A stretch of DNA of 53,008 nucleotides from Enterococcus sp. CSURQ0835. Lineage in GTDB: Bacteria > Bacillota > Bacilli > Lactobacillales > Enterococcaceae. This document shows, piece by piece, positions 1 to 7,328 of the stretch. The stretch lies in the NCBI RefSeq assembly GCF_902706605.1, contig NZ_CACSLH010000021.1:1-53008 (forward strand). Direction: 5' to 3'. The notes below the pieces were generated by a model. That model searched no databases, was not told the DNA's origin, and saw only the letters and a program-made list of their open reading frames with translations. The stretch's first letter is position 1. The number at the start of each line of letters is the position of its first letter. The translations under genes were made by a program, and so were the position numbers.

Positions 1-126
1 TTAAAGTAGCCTTTCAGGGCGTTACCCCGTCATTCGACTATTCGTGTGTTTAGTTCTCCAACACACATTAAATATTGATTTAATGAAGTGCTGTGCCTAC
101 TCTTTTCAAGTAGGAACGTTTCGCAC
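1..126 (-). mobile_element. 5' end of a group II intron inserted in the virB4-like gene
   Basis: On the minus strand the conserved reading frame of the ATPase breaks at position 126, and the sequence that follows starts GTGCGAAACG, matching the GTGYG start of bacterial group II introns. It continues with domain-I-like helices: CCTACT pairs with AGTAGG, and a TGTGTG/CACACA stem and a GC-rich GGGGTAACGCCC segment follow. The exon ends ...CCA AAG GGG G, so splicing at this point would leave Asp-Pro-Lys-Gly plus the first base of the next codon. That agrees with the usual DPKGE motif of VirB4/FtsK-type ATPases. The catalytic core, any reverse transcriptase and the 3' exon are beyond the left edge. 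Confidence 0.8.
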
Positions 127-1630
127 CCCCCTTTGGATCGACAATCACAGCTTGACCACCAAAAAGGACGGCATAATAGACTAAGAGATTGTTGCTAAAA
201 GATTTCCCACCACCAAGAGAACCAAGGAATGCCGCTGCTAGTGCATTGGTAATTGAACCCTTTACTCCTTGTGAAGCCAATGCCGGTTTCAGGTAAACAT
301 TACGGCCTGTATCTACGTTATAGCCAAAGTAAATGCCTTCCAATTCTCCTAACATTTGAGTGGCACCAAAACCAAGTCCGGCGAGAAAATCAGACGTAAC
401 ATACTGAATATAATCATTCATGTATCGCTTACTAGAAGGTAAGAATTCTTCATGTAGCCCCATCATATCGCCAAAGGGCCGGACTAGTTTTACATTGGTA
501 TCATCATAAAAATCGAACACTTCATCACAGCGGCGCTTTAGTTCATCTACCGATTCTGCACTCACTCGAATCACATAACTCAATTTGTACATGGATTCTT
601 TTGACTGGTCCAAGGCAGTTTCCAATTCATCCACGGAATCCAAAGCGTCTAAGACATTGAAATTCGTTTCATTATCGGATTGATAAGCATGGTTGTCTAA
701 ATCTTTCAGTTCTTTTTTCTTATTGCGAACGGTAGCTAGGGCCTTTTTGTTCGTCACGATTTCCACATTCATTGAAGTATCAATCGGAAAAGTGAATTGT
801 TGTTGCTGGTAATAGAAAAGCTCTGAGGAAGGAAATTCCATCTCTCCTACAATCGTATTGATTGTTAAGTACGCTACATATGATTCATGATTTTCATGTT
901 CAATCCGTAAGTAACGAGTCTTTTCTTCAATCAAACAACGACTAGGACGTAATAAGTCGTAACGTTTCACCAAAGTTTCCGACTTCAGCTTTTTCTTTGG
1001 TAGCTGAAATTCATATTCTTCAAACGGTGTCCCTTTTTCACCATAGATATGTTCAATCAAATACGTCAGATCACTCGGTGTGACTCGTCTGACTTTAAAT
1101 CTTCGGGCCAATTTACTTTCCATTAGTTTTTCAAGCTTGGTGTACCGGCGAATTTCTTCATTAGATAAGGAAACGAAATCACCCATCAAATGGTGATTCA
1201 CTCCATAGACAAATTCTTGAAGCCCAGAAAAGAAAGATTTCTTGAGACTCTTTAGATTGACCTCTTCATCTGTCGCAATTAGTTTGAAGCCAATAAAAAA
1301 GCGATAATCAATCTGACTATCACCAATCATAGATACTAATGCATCTGTCTGTAAATCAATTCGTTGTTTCGCTACTTCTTTGAGTCTACCGGTAATTTCC
1401 TTTTTCGATCGCTCTTGTGTGGCATGAATACTACTTTCTGTGGCAATTTGTAAGGCATGGATCTTACCTTCTCTGTTCTGAGCAATTAATTGGCGAAAGT
1501 TATCGTGCACTTGATACTTCTGTTCAGGTGACAAGAAAGAGTAATTATAAGGTACTAGTTCATAATAGGCAAAACACTCTCCCTCTTGATTAAAGACAAG
1601 ATTATTTTCGATATACTTAATCGGGTACAT
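80..1630 (-). CDS. VirB4/TcpF-type conjugation ATPase (Tn916 Orf16 type), interrupted by intron
   Basis: This is the cytoplasmic ATPase that energises the conjugative type IV secretion channel, working with TcpE and the other transfer proteins. The protein starts MYPIKYIENN. The Walker A motif GSLGGGKSF and the strand VIVDPKG are present near the end. Full-length relatives are roughly 800 residues, whereas this frame stops after 516. Only 127-1630 is true exon: the last 15 residues and the stop come from reading into a group II intron that begins at 126. The ATG lies inside the 3' end of tcpE (14-nt overlap), suggesting translational coupling. If the intron splices, a full protein could still be made; otherwise the ATPase lacks Walker B and its C-terminal half. 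The family call is firm; whether it is functional cannot be judged here. Confidence 0.88.
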   Translation of the reverse strand: MYPIKYIENNLVFNQEGECFAYYELVPYNYSFLSPEQKYQVHDNFRQLIAQNREGKIHALQIATESSIHATQERSKKEITGRLKEVAKQRIDLQTDALVSMIGDSQIDYRFFIGFKLIATDEEVNLKSLKKSFFSGLQEFVYGVNHHLMGDFVSLSNEEIRRYTKLEKLMESKLARRFKVRRVTPSDLTYLIEHIYGEKGTPFEEYEFQLPKKKLKSETLVKRYDLLRPSRCLIEEKTRYLRIEHENHESYVAYLTINTIVGEMEFPSSELFYYQQQQFTFPIDTSMNVEIVTNKKALATVRNKKKELKDLDNHAYQSDNETNFNVLDALDSVDELETALDQSKESMYKLSYVIRVSAESVDELKRRCDEVFDFYDDTNVKLVRPFGDMMGLHEEFLPSSKRYMNDYIQYVTSDFLAGLGFGATQMLGELEGIYFGYNVDTGRNVYLKPALASQGVKGSITNALAAAFLGSLGGGKSFSNNLLVYYAVLFGGQAVIVDPKGGAKRSYLKRVGTALH

Positions 1631-2006
1631 AGTTCACACTCCTTACAAGAGTAATAGGTTCATTCCATCGTTTCTTCTGTTCTTTGACTTTCTTCCCAGC
1701 AAAAGTGACCTTAAATCGCAAGTGATAACTGATAAAGGATCGTAAAAATCCCAATGGTTTCTTACCGTCAAACGTCTTTTGCGACATAAACCAAGTAACC
1801 GCCAACGGTATGCCTAAGTATTTTAAAAAGGCCCCCTCTATCATGGATAGTGGAGGCACATGGGCAAATACAATGACAAACAGCAAGGATAAAACAAACC
1901 AAGCCATCTGGTTAAAGGTCACAGGAAAAGGCAGCTGAAAGTCATTAATTGCATAAATGACTTTTTCAACTGCCCAGATACTGGTGTAGCTTTTTATTTT
2001 TTTCAT
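1617..2006 (-). CDS. TcpE-family conjugal transfer membrane protein (Orf17 type)
   Basis: A 129-residue protein beginning MKKIKSYTSIW, the typical TcpE opening. Hydrophobic segments lie at about residues 33-50 and 58-77 (MAWFVLSLLFVIVF; YLGIPLAVTWFMS), followed by a basic cytosolic tail. TcpE is a small inner component of the Gram-positive conjugation channel and normally sits just upstream of the VirB4-like ATPase, as here (14-nt overlap). The gene is separated from its usual upstream neighbour ardA by the inserted HEPN gene, from which it is 15 nt away. It may therefore now be read from the cargo gene's transcript or by read-through. Confidence 0.85.
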   Translation of the reverse strand: MKKIKSYTSIWAVEKVIYAINDFQLPFPVTFNQMAWFVLSLLFVIVFAHVPPLSMIEGAFLKYLGIPLAVTWFMSQKTFDGKKPLGFLRSFISYHLRFKVTFAGKKVKEQKKRWNEPITLVRSVNYVPD

Positions 2007-2021
2007 TTAATCTCCTCTCAG

Positions 2022-3437
2022 TTATCTCTTAGTTTTACTACAGATAAAATTTTCATATTTATCATAGTTAATATTGTAAAAATCAAGTTCAGTTGTAATC
2101 TCAAGTAAGTCACTTTTACTTATTAAGCCTTTAGTTAATAAAATATCCATATTGGTGCTACATTGAGTCGCAATTTCCATATCTCTAGACTCTATGAATA
2201 TTACAGAAATAATAAAAATGTCCATAATATTTTCTTCATCTATCTCCAAAGTAAGGAAAAAGGATTTTAAAGGAATCGTGATTTCATCTAACTTTATCTT
2301 ATTATGGTTTTCAAGATAACTCCAAAAGATATTTTCCCACGTAATTCCTAACTCATTACCGATTGAAGTTTTTAAAGTATTTGCCGATATAACTTTATAT
2401 TTATCTGGTTCCGCTAAAAAATCCCGAATTTTTTTAAAAGGTGGCTTCAAATAATTACGTGCAATCACAGCATATTCTTCATCCCAAGAACTTATTCCAA
2501 AAAAATTCCCAATCAGTTTTTTTACAAGATAACGCAACATATCTGCTTCTGTAATATTTTTTGAGATGTTAAAAAAAGGGGTTAAAGGCCAGCGAAAAAC
2601 AGGTTGGAATAGAATCCGTCCATGTGCAATACCGTTTCTAAGTTTGACTATAGTTTCAACAAAATACATTTCATTTTCAGAGATTATCCCATTTTTAAAA
2701 AGAAGATACTTTATTTTAGTTGCAAAATTTGGATTATTAGAATCTAAGGATTTTGAAATAATACTCAAATTTTGATTAACATACTCTTCTAATTCGCTCT
2801 CCCTTATCAACATAAGAGAACCGTATTCTCTAAGACTCTCCTTTATTTTTCTGTTTGCTTCTTTCTTCAATTCACCAGCACAGTTTTCACTAAGTAACTC
2901 TAAAATATGAAATAAACCCAGTAATGATTCATCCCGATAAAGATGACCATCAATATCCTCATTTTCTAAATTGAGATTTTTTCTCCATCTATCTAAAATT
3001 GAAATAGACAAGTTTCTATTTTGAGATTCATTCAATTTTACTAAGACTTTTTTTAAATCTTGTGTGAAATCTCTATCTCCAACTTTAAAAACATACTCTT
3101 TCAAATCTTCATCAGCGATAACTTCCTTGAAATAATTTGTACTCTCAATTTCATAAACTGTAATAGGAATATCTAAAAAAAGTGAGAGTATTCCTTGAAT
3201 AATTAATAGTAACGGTCTAATTAATCTACCCGTCTCAAAAAGTGATTGCTTAGAATTTTTATTCACATATCCTTTAATCTCAATACATTTCACATTTTGT
3301 TTAGTGTCAATAATCGATTCAACAATGATATTTTCATAACAAAAATATATTTTAAGATCCTCTATATCTGGAAAATTCTCAGGAATATCCTGGACTATAC
3401 AAAAATTCACGTTAATGTTAATCCCTCTTCTCTTCAC
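2022..3437 (-). CDS. Orphan HEPN-domain protein (R-X4-H), candidate defence RNase
   Basis: A 471-residue protein not usually found in Tn916-type backbones, placed between tcpE and ardA. Residues 267-272 read RNGIAH, fitting the catalytic R-X4-H signature of HEPN ribonucleases with the polar N after R. It lies in a helical region (about 170-275) typical of that fold. The N-terminal ~130 residues look alpha/beta and are not recognised; the region after the HEPN core (about 280-471) is also unassigned. The layout resembles ApeA-like single-gene abortive-infection proteins, but that is inference. The gene is strikingly AT-rich beside its neighbours, indicating separate acquisition. The frame opens at a GTG without a clear Shine-Dalgarno. 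An internal GAGGG precedes later candidate starts (ATT or GTG around 3410-3420), so the exact start is uncertain. Confidence 0.7.
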   Translation of the reverse strand: MKRRGININVNFCIVQDIPENFPDIEDLKIYFCYENIIVESIIDTKQNVKCIEIKGYVNKNSKQSLFETGRLIRPLLLIIQGILSLFLDIPITVYEIESTNYFKEVIADEDLKEYVFKVGDRDFTQDLKKVLVKLNESQNRNLSISILDRWRKNLNLENEDIDGHLYRDESLLGLFHILELLSENCAGELKKEANRKIKESLREYGSLMLIRESELEEYVNQNLSIISKSLDSNNPNFATKIKYLLFKNGIISENEMYFVETIVKLRNGIAHGRILFQPVFRWPLTPFFNISKNITEADMLRYLVKKLIGNFFGISSWDEEYAVIARNYLKPPFKKIRDFLAEPDKYKVISANTLKTSIGNELGITWENIFWSYLENHNKIKLDEITIPLKSFFLTLEIDEENIMDIFIISVIFIESRDMEIATQCSTNMDILLTKGLISKSDLLEITTELDFYNINYDKYENFICSKTKR

Positions 3438-3482
3438 ATTTTATGTGTAAAGTATATCATCAATCTTAAGATATTTGATATT

Positions 3483-3500
3483 TTGTAATGTAACTTACAA
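3483..3500. promoter_or_regulatory. Imperfect palindrome upstream of the HEPN gene
   Basis: The 18-mer TTGTAATGTAACTTACAA has 6-bp inverted arms (TTGTAA/TTACAA). It sits about 45 nt upstream of the HEPN frame and about 25 nt beyond the end of ardA. A TATACT hexamer on the minus strand follows at about 3454-3459. Together they could be an operator and promoter for the cargo gene. This is position and symmetry only. Confidence 0.35.
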
Positions 3501-3525
3501 TTATTTGCTTTCCTGAATTTAATTG

Positions 3526-4029
3526 CTATTCAGCAAATTCAAAAATACCTAGATTTGTAACAAGATAGTTCCCTTCCAATTCCAAGTCACGTCCATACGC
3601 TTCATAATCAATATAATTTTGTAGATTAGTCGGTATCTCGCCTAGAGCTCCTGTTTCTTCAATCAAGTAATACGCTACATCACTCATATCATTACAATCC
3701 GGATAATAAATAATATCATCCACATGCTCTACCATTTCCTCAAAAGAATTGAAGAAGGCATGTTGAATCTCAGAAGCAACTTCACCAATTGGCGTTCCTT
3801 CTAGTTCCTCCGCTAAACCACACAACCGATTAATCTCTTCAATTGGCGTATACTCATCAAGCTCAAAAGGCAGTTCATAATCATGAATTGCGTACTCTTC
3901 GTATTCATTATTTAATCCAATCCGTTCTTTCACTTCATCAAAATCGACAGGTGGGGTAAACCACGCCCCCACCAACTCACCTTCATTGTATTTTCCAAGG
4001 TTCGCAATATACACACGCATCTGTTCCAT
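3526..4029 (-). CDS. ardA: ArdA-family antirestriction protein (Orf18 type)
   Basis: A 167-residue, strongly acidic protein with the ArdA opening MRVYIANLGKYNEGELVGAW and typical later segments (EEYAIHDYELPFELDEYT; YLVTNLGIFEF). ArdA dimers mimic B-form DNA and inhibit type I restriction and modification enzymes, protecting the incoming single-strand-derived element during conjugation. The ATG at 4029 is preceded by GAGGGGGA; a second ATG three codons later is possible. In Tn916 it lies between orf19 and tcpE. Here the upstream neighbour is conserved (12 nt away) but the downstream one is displaced by a HEPN cargo gene. An anti-restriction gene next to defence-like cargo is noteworthy. Confidence 0.92.
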   Translation of the reverse strand: MEQMRVYIANLGKYNEGELVGAWFTPPVDFDEVKERIGLNNEYEEYAIHDYELPFELDEYTPIEEINRLCGLAEELEGTPIGEVASEIQHAFFNSFEEMVEHVDDIIYYPDCNDMSDVAYYLIEETGALGEIPTNLQNYIDYEAYGRDLELEGNYLVTNLGIFEFAE

Positions 4030-4041
4030 CGTGATTCCCCC

Positions 4042-4263
4042 TCAGGCACCGATAATTCGGTTAAACAAATTGAGTAAGACATCCTTCACACCAGAAGCAT
4101 TAAAGACCAGACCTACCGCAATCAAAGCAATCACCAAAAAGCCAATCAGTTTGGAAAACTCTCGCTTAAATCCTAAAAACAAACCAATGACCACAATCGC
4201 TAGTAAGACTAAAGATTGAGCATTGGTTAAAAACCATTGATATAAATTTTGTCCGAAATTCAT
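4042..4263 (-). CDS. Small two-helix conjugation membrane protein (Orf19/TcpD-like)
   Basis: The ATG at 4263 is chosen because GGAAAG lies just upstream; a longer frame to 4314 has no ribosome binding site. The 73-residue product MNFGQNLYQWF... has two hydrophobic segments (about residues 16-30 and 36-52) flanking a short basic loop (GFKREFSK). This is the size and shape of Orf19 of Tn916, a channel component of TcpD type. It lies between the relaxase and ardA as in the reference order. Confidence 0.75.
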   Translation of the reverse strand: MNFGQNLYQWFLTNAQSLVLLAIVVIGLFLGFKREFSKLIGFLVIALIAVGLVFNASGVKDVLLNLFNRIIGA

Positions 4264-4267
4264 CTCA

Positions 4268-4388
4268 TCACTTTCCTTTCTTCTCCATTGCTCGGTCTGC
4301 TGCTGCACTTGCATGCATCAAGCACATCACAGTAACACCAAGCATACTGCCACCAAATACCAAAAAAATATCTTTTACAATTCCCATG
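4268..4388 (-). pseudogene. DUF3789-like small membrane protein, frameshifted after the start codon
   Basis: An in-frame stretch encodes EFVKDIFLVFGGSMLGVTVM followed by a Cys-containing, charged tail ending in EKKGK. This is one hydrophobic helix plus tail, as in the DUF3789 proteins found next to orf19 in many enterococcal ICEs. A good ribosome binding site (GAGGAATCGTC) precedes an ATG at 4388. However, the sequence reads ATGGGAATTT where ATGGAATTT would be needed: one extra G shifts the frame at codon 2. The span is 121 nt, exactly 40 codons plus one base. It could be a true inactivating insertion, a sequencing slip in a G run, or a gene using another start. Confidence 0.55.
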
Positions 4389-4401
4389 ACGATTCCTCTT
4401 T

Positions 4402-5586
4402 TCATATAATCAAATTTTCAATTGCCATACTTTGTTGCTCCAAAATCTTTTTGTGCCGGTCTGATAACCGTGCATTCTGTACCATATCCTGGATATAGGT
4501 TGTCTGATTCAAACGATCTAATTCTTTAGCCATTTTCCAAGTAGGGGCGACTTGTCGGCCTAGCCAATTCAAGGTTCGTTCAATGGTATACGGTTTCGGT
4601 TCAGAAGTTAATTGAATCTCTTTCCGATTCCGACCAATAAAACGACCCCATTGTTCATTCAAGGGCCAGTTGGTTCGCCGTTTTCCTTCCACTTTATCCG
4701 CAAATCGCAAATACCGATTGATAATAGAAAATGTGGTACTTTCAATACTACGACCTTTTAACAAATCTTGAATCGCATAATAAGCCCGGTCATTTTTCAG
4801 TCGAATCTCAAAGCGATTTTTCGTTTCAGTTTGGTCTAATGGAATCCCTAACTTGATATATTGTTCATAATCTTTTTCGTACAAACAGAAGTAAACCTCA
4901 CTTTTGAGACTGCCGATATATAAGGTATTGCCCATACCATCCTTTTCATCAGCTTTCAACAGTTCCCCGGAACGGTAACTTTTAAAGGTACGAAACAAGG
5001 AGATACATTCTTCCTTCTGACATTTTTTCGTTAAATCAGGAATATCTAACAAACCAACTCGATCATTGATTGCCAAGTCTAAGCGTTTCATCACGCCACC
5101 GGCTTTTAGACAATCCTCGAAAAAGTCGTACCAGCTACGCTTTTGGGCGAGTAAAAAAGTTTCAAACTGCCGAGAACCTCGCCCTTTTAATTCTAAAAGC
5201 ACACCTTTGTCTTCTTCATGAGACAACATCACCACAATATCGCCCATAACATATTGTTCCTGATAAGAGTAAAAGGCGTAATCTTCGTGGAGCATATACT
5301 CAAATTTCAAATGGAGAATTTCTTGAATAATTTTTCGTGCATCCGTTGTGGGAAAACGAATCCTTACATAGTCAAACAGTAACGTCAAAGGCAAATCAGG
5401 ATTGAAACTTTCCAGTTGGTCAAAAATTTTCCTCATAGTCTTTATAGAGGCAGTTACACCACCGTTTTCTATCTGATTTAAATAGGGACGACTAAGCCCA
5501 CAAGCCGTAGCCAATTTATTTTGTGAAACGCCATATTCGTTGCGTCGGTCTTTTAATAACCGATAATCTAAATTCCTTTGTGCCAA
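4402..5586 (-). CDS. MobT-family conjugative relaxase (Orf20 type)
   Basis: The relaxase nicks oriT and leads the DNA strand into the recipient; in this family it also starts rolling-circle replication of the excised element. The product is 394 residues. An XRE-type helix-turn-helix occupies roughly residues 7-60 (NKLATACGLSRPYLNQIENG), followed by a Rep_trans-like catalytic region (about 70-300), including MKRLDLAINDRVGLLDIPDL and FEIRLKNDRAYYAI. The start is a TTG at 5586: GGAGGTG lies five bases upstream and no ATG is nearby. The oriT hairpin lies 125-145 bp upstream. A perfect 10-bp dyad lies directly in front of the gene, so self-regulation through its HTH is conceivable. Confidence 0.9.
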   Translation of the reverse strand: MAQRNLDYRLLKDRRNEYGVSQNKLATACGLSRPYLNQIENGGVTASIKTMRKIFDQLESFNPDLPLTLLFDYVRIRFPTTDARKIIQEILHLKFEYMLHEDYAFYSYQEQYVMGDIVVMLSHEEDKGVLLELKGRGSRQFETFLLAQKRSWYDFFEDCLKAGGVMKRLDLAINDRVGLLDIPDLTKKCQKEECISLFRTFKSYRSGELLKADEKDGMGNTLYIGSLKSEVYFCLYEKDYEQYIKLGIPLDQTETKNRFEIRLKNDRAYYAIQDLLKGRSIESTTFSIINRYLRFADKVEGKRRTNWPLNEQWGRFIGRNRKEIQLTSEPKPYTIERTLNWLGRQVAPTWKMAKELDRLNQTTYIQDMVQNARLSDRHKKILEQQSMAIENLII

Positions 5587-5605
5587 GTTCTCACCTCCAA
5601 ATTCA

Positions 5606-5637
5606 AGGTGTTAACTTTTTCAAATGAGTTAACACCT
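5606..5637. promoter_or_regulatory. Perfect 10-bp inverted repeat before the relaxase gene
   Basis: AGGTGTTAAC (5606-5615) and GTTAACACCT (5628-5637) are exact inverted copies with a 12-nt AT-rich spacer, located 20 nt upstream of the relaxase start and about 70 nt from the oriT hairpin. It has no T run, so it is not a terminator. It may be an operator, a relaxase binding site or part of oriT. Confidence 0.5.
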
Positions 5638-5707
5638 AAACAAATTACTTAATATCCTTGATACAACAATCATTCTTAATGGTTACTTGATTATTTTTTG
5701 TGTTTTT

Positions 5708-5735
5708 GTACCCCCCTGTTAGATACGGGGGGTGA
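5708..5735 (-). other. oriT: oriT core hairpin
   Basis: Read on the minus strand, ACCCCCC, the 10-nt loop GTATCTAACA, and GGGGGGT form a 7-bp inverted repeat (5710-5716 with 5727-5733). This is the C-run/CTAACA/G-run pattern of ICEBs1 and Tn916 origins of transfer. It lies immediately upstream of the MobT relaxase gene, as expected. The nick site should lie in or beside the CTAACA-G stretch. The pattern match is from recall of the family, not alignment. Confidence 0.8.
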
Positions 5736-5840
5736 GACATCATGGCCGGCTGGCGCCGTCCATGAACAGGCACAGCACCACGGAGGATTTCTGCTTCGCA
5801 AATCCCCCGCGGTCAGCGCCTATCAGTGGTTTATTTGGCT
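5734..5840. other. GC-rich structured block beside oriT
   Basis: This stretch is far more GC-rich than its surroundings and can fold into hairpins. CATGG..CGGC (5741-5750) pairs with GCCG..CCATG (5755-5764) with one mismatch, and GGATTT (5785-5790) pairs with AAATCC (5800-5805). It holds no convincing gene. Extra relaxase-accessory binding or a single-strand origin are possibilities; nothing in the sequence decides between them. Confidence 0.4.
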
Positions 5841-5841
5841 G

Positions 5842-6132
5842 TTACTCTGCAGTAATACCCTCAATTTCCAACTCTGCCTTTATCTCAAACAAATATTGAC
5901 GGATATCGGGTTCTTTGGTGAGATCCGCAATTCGTTCAAATTCTGCAATTACTTGATTCACTTCAATTCTGGCATCCGTTTCTTCATCCATTACATATGG
6001 ATCACCCGGGACTTTCACCCCATTTTTGCGAATCTCAAAATTGAGCCGGTGCAATTCCTCTTCTAGCTCCGGATCTGACCGAATCTTACCAATCACCCAA
6101 TAGATTTCCCCAATCAACTCATCATAAATCAT
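5842..6132 (-). CDS. Acidic 96-aa protein coupled to the methyltransferase, unknown function
   Basis: Not recognised. The product has about 25 Asp/Glu against about 11 Lys/Arg and looks helical. It has no signal peptide or membrane segment. The ATG lies inside the 3' end of the methyltransferase gene (11-nt overlap) with a perfect AAGGAGGTGGAG before it, so the two are translated together. Its stop is near the GC-rich block of oriT. The coupling suggests a partner or regulator of the methyltransferase; an acidic DNA-mimic role is conceivable but unproven. Confidence 0.72.
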   Translation of the reverse strand: MIYDELIGEIYWVIGKIRSDPELEEELHRLNFEIRKNGVKVPGDPYVMDEETDARIEVNQVIAEFERIADLTKEPDIRQYLFEIKAELEIEGITAE

Positions 6133-7264
6133 GCTTCTCCACCTCCTTTAGTCTTCTGGCAATATCAAAAATGACCGGAACTGTCACAGAGTTTCCGGCC
6201 TGTTTGTACAATTGACTATCTGAATTGACTTGAGCTGCCCGATCAAAGGCCCAATCAGGAAAGCCTTGTAGCCGCCAGCACTCTCTTGGCGTGAGCTTCC
6301 GAATCTGATACCGATCCGTGACGACTGCTTGTTGGTCTCCTGTTAATAAGGTATGCACACTTTGTTTCCCAAGACGACCTCGACGACTAGTGGAATGAGG
6401 AAAAGCCAGGTTCACACTATCCCCTGGCTTCACTTCTTGGTATTCAGTTTCATTTTTCCGAATCATAATTTTCGTTCCACCTTGTTTCGTTGACAAGGTA
6501 GGCGCTGTTCCAGTTACCTCATACACCCGATTCCCTTGTTCAAAATTCCCCGGCAACACCCCCGCCACCGATATGCCTTCTTTGACTGGTAACGCGATTT
6601 TGATTCCTTCATCTCCTGTTAAGGTTGGTGCCACGCCATCTGGACCATAGACTTGTCCACCCATCCCACGATTGGAAGGATTGATATTTACCACGTTTCT
6701 GATGTTTTGATCAGATGTTGAAGACGATCCAATGATAGGAAATACTTGTTCGGTACATGCGTCTCGAGAATGTCCGATAAGGAAGACCCGCTCACGGCTT
6801 TGGGGAACGTAGGCCTTTGAGTTAAGCACTTGCCATTCCACATCATACCCCAATCCATCCAACGTTCGGAGGATCGTCTCGAACGTAGCCCCTCCTTCGT
6901 GATTGAGCAATCCCCGGACGTTCTCAAGGAATAAAAGCTTAGGTCGGAGAAGAGTGGCGAACCGAGCGATTTCAAAGAATAAAGTACCTCGAGTATCGGA
7001 AAATCCTTGCCGCTTTCCCGCAATTGAAAAAGCTTGGCACGGAAATCCGCCGCAAAGGATGTCCACTGGTCCGAGGGATCGAACAAACTCGTCTGATACA
7101 CTTGTGATGTCATGCATTTCCACCTCCTTCCTTGTATCATGGATTGCGTTATAACTCCGCCGAGCAAATTCATCAATTTCACAAAAACCGATACACTGGT
7201 GGCCCGCTTGTTCCATGCCTAAGCGAAAGCCACCAATCCCAGCGAATAAATCTAAAAATGTCAT
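6122..7264 (-). CDS. DNA (cytosine-5)-methyltransferase, orphan
   Basis: This enzyme transfers a methyl group from S-adenosylmethionine to C5 of cytosine in a specific DNA site. The family motifs are in order: motif I FLDLFAGIGGFRLG (residues 3-16), motif IV GGFPCQAFSIAG with the nucleophile Cys76, ENV at 114-116 (motif VI), QSRERVFLIG at 165-174 (motif VIII), a variable target-recognition region (about 190-330), and motif X QAGNSVTVPVI near the C-terminus. The length of 380 is normal. No restriction endonuclease is adjacent, so it is either solitary or a remnant of a restriction system. In an ICE it could shield the element from host cleavage. It is preceded by an intrinsic terminator only 28 nt upstream, so expression depends on read-through or attenuation. 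The target site cannot be told from sequence. Confidence 0.93.
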   Translation of the reverse strand: MTFLDLFAGIGGFRLGMEQAGHQCIGFCEIDEFARRSYNAIHDTRKEVEMHDITSVSDEFVRSLGPVDILCGGFPCQAFSIAGKRQGFSDTRGTLFFEIARFATLLRPKLLFLENVRGLLNHEGGATFETILRTLDGLGYDVEWQVLNSKAYVPQSRERVFLIGHSRDACTEQVFPIIGSSSTSDQNIRNVVNINPSNRGMGGQVYGPDGVAPTLTGDEGIKIALPVKEGISVAGVLPGNFEQGNRVYEVTGTAPTLSTKQGGTKIMIRKNETEYQEVKPGDSVNLAFPHSTSRRGRLGKQSVHTLLTGDQQAVVTDRYQIRKLTPRECWRLQGFPDWAFDRAAQVNSDSQLYKQAGNSVTVPVIFDIARRLKEVEKHDL

Positions 7265-7320
7265 AAATCACCTCATTCATTGCAAAGAAAAAAGCCAAGA
7301 ACATTTTGCTCTTGGCTAAA
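7241..7320 (-). repeat. Duplicated methyltransferase leader, copy B (functional)
   Basis: The terminator hairpin, the GAGGTG ribosome binding site, the ATG and the first eight codons of the methyltransferase gene are repeated almost exactly at 10190-10270. This is the intact copy, continuing into the full gene. Confidence 0.8.
7287..7318 (-). terminator. Intrinsic terminator between gajB and the methyltransferase gene
   Basis: On the minus strand AGCCAAGA (complement of 7310-7317) pairs with TCTTGGCT (complement of 7293-7300) and is followed by TTTTTTC. It ends the Gabija transcript and stands as a possible attenuator before the methyltransferase. A near-identical copy is at 10242-10267. Confidence 0.8.
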
Positions 7321-7328
7321 CACAGATG

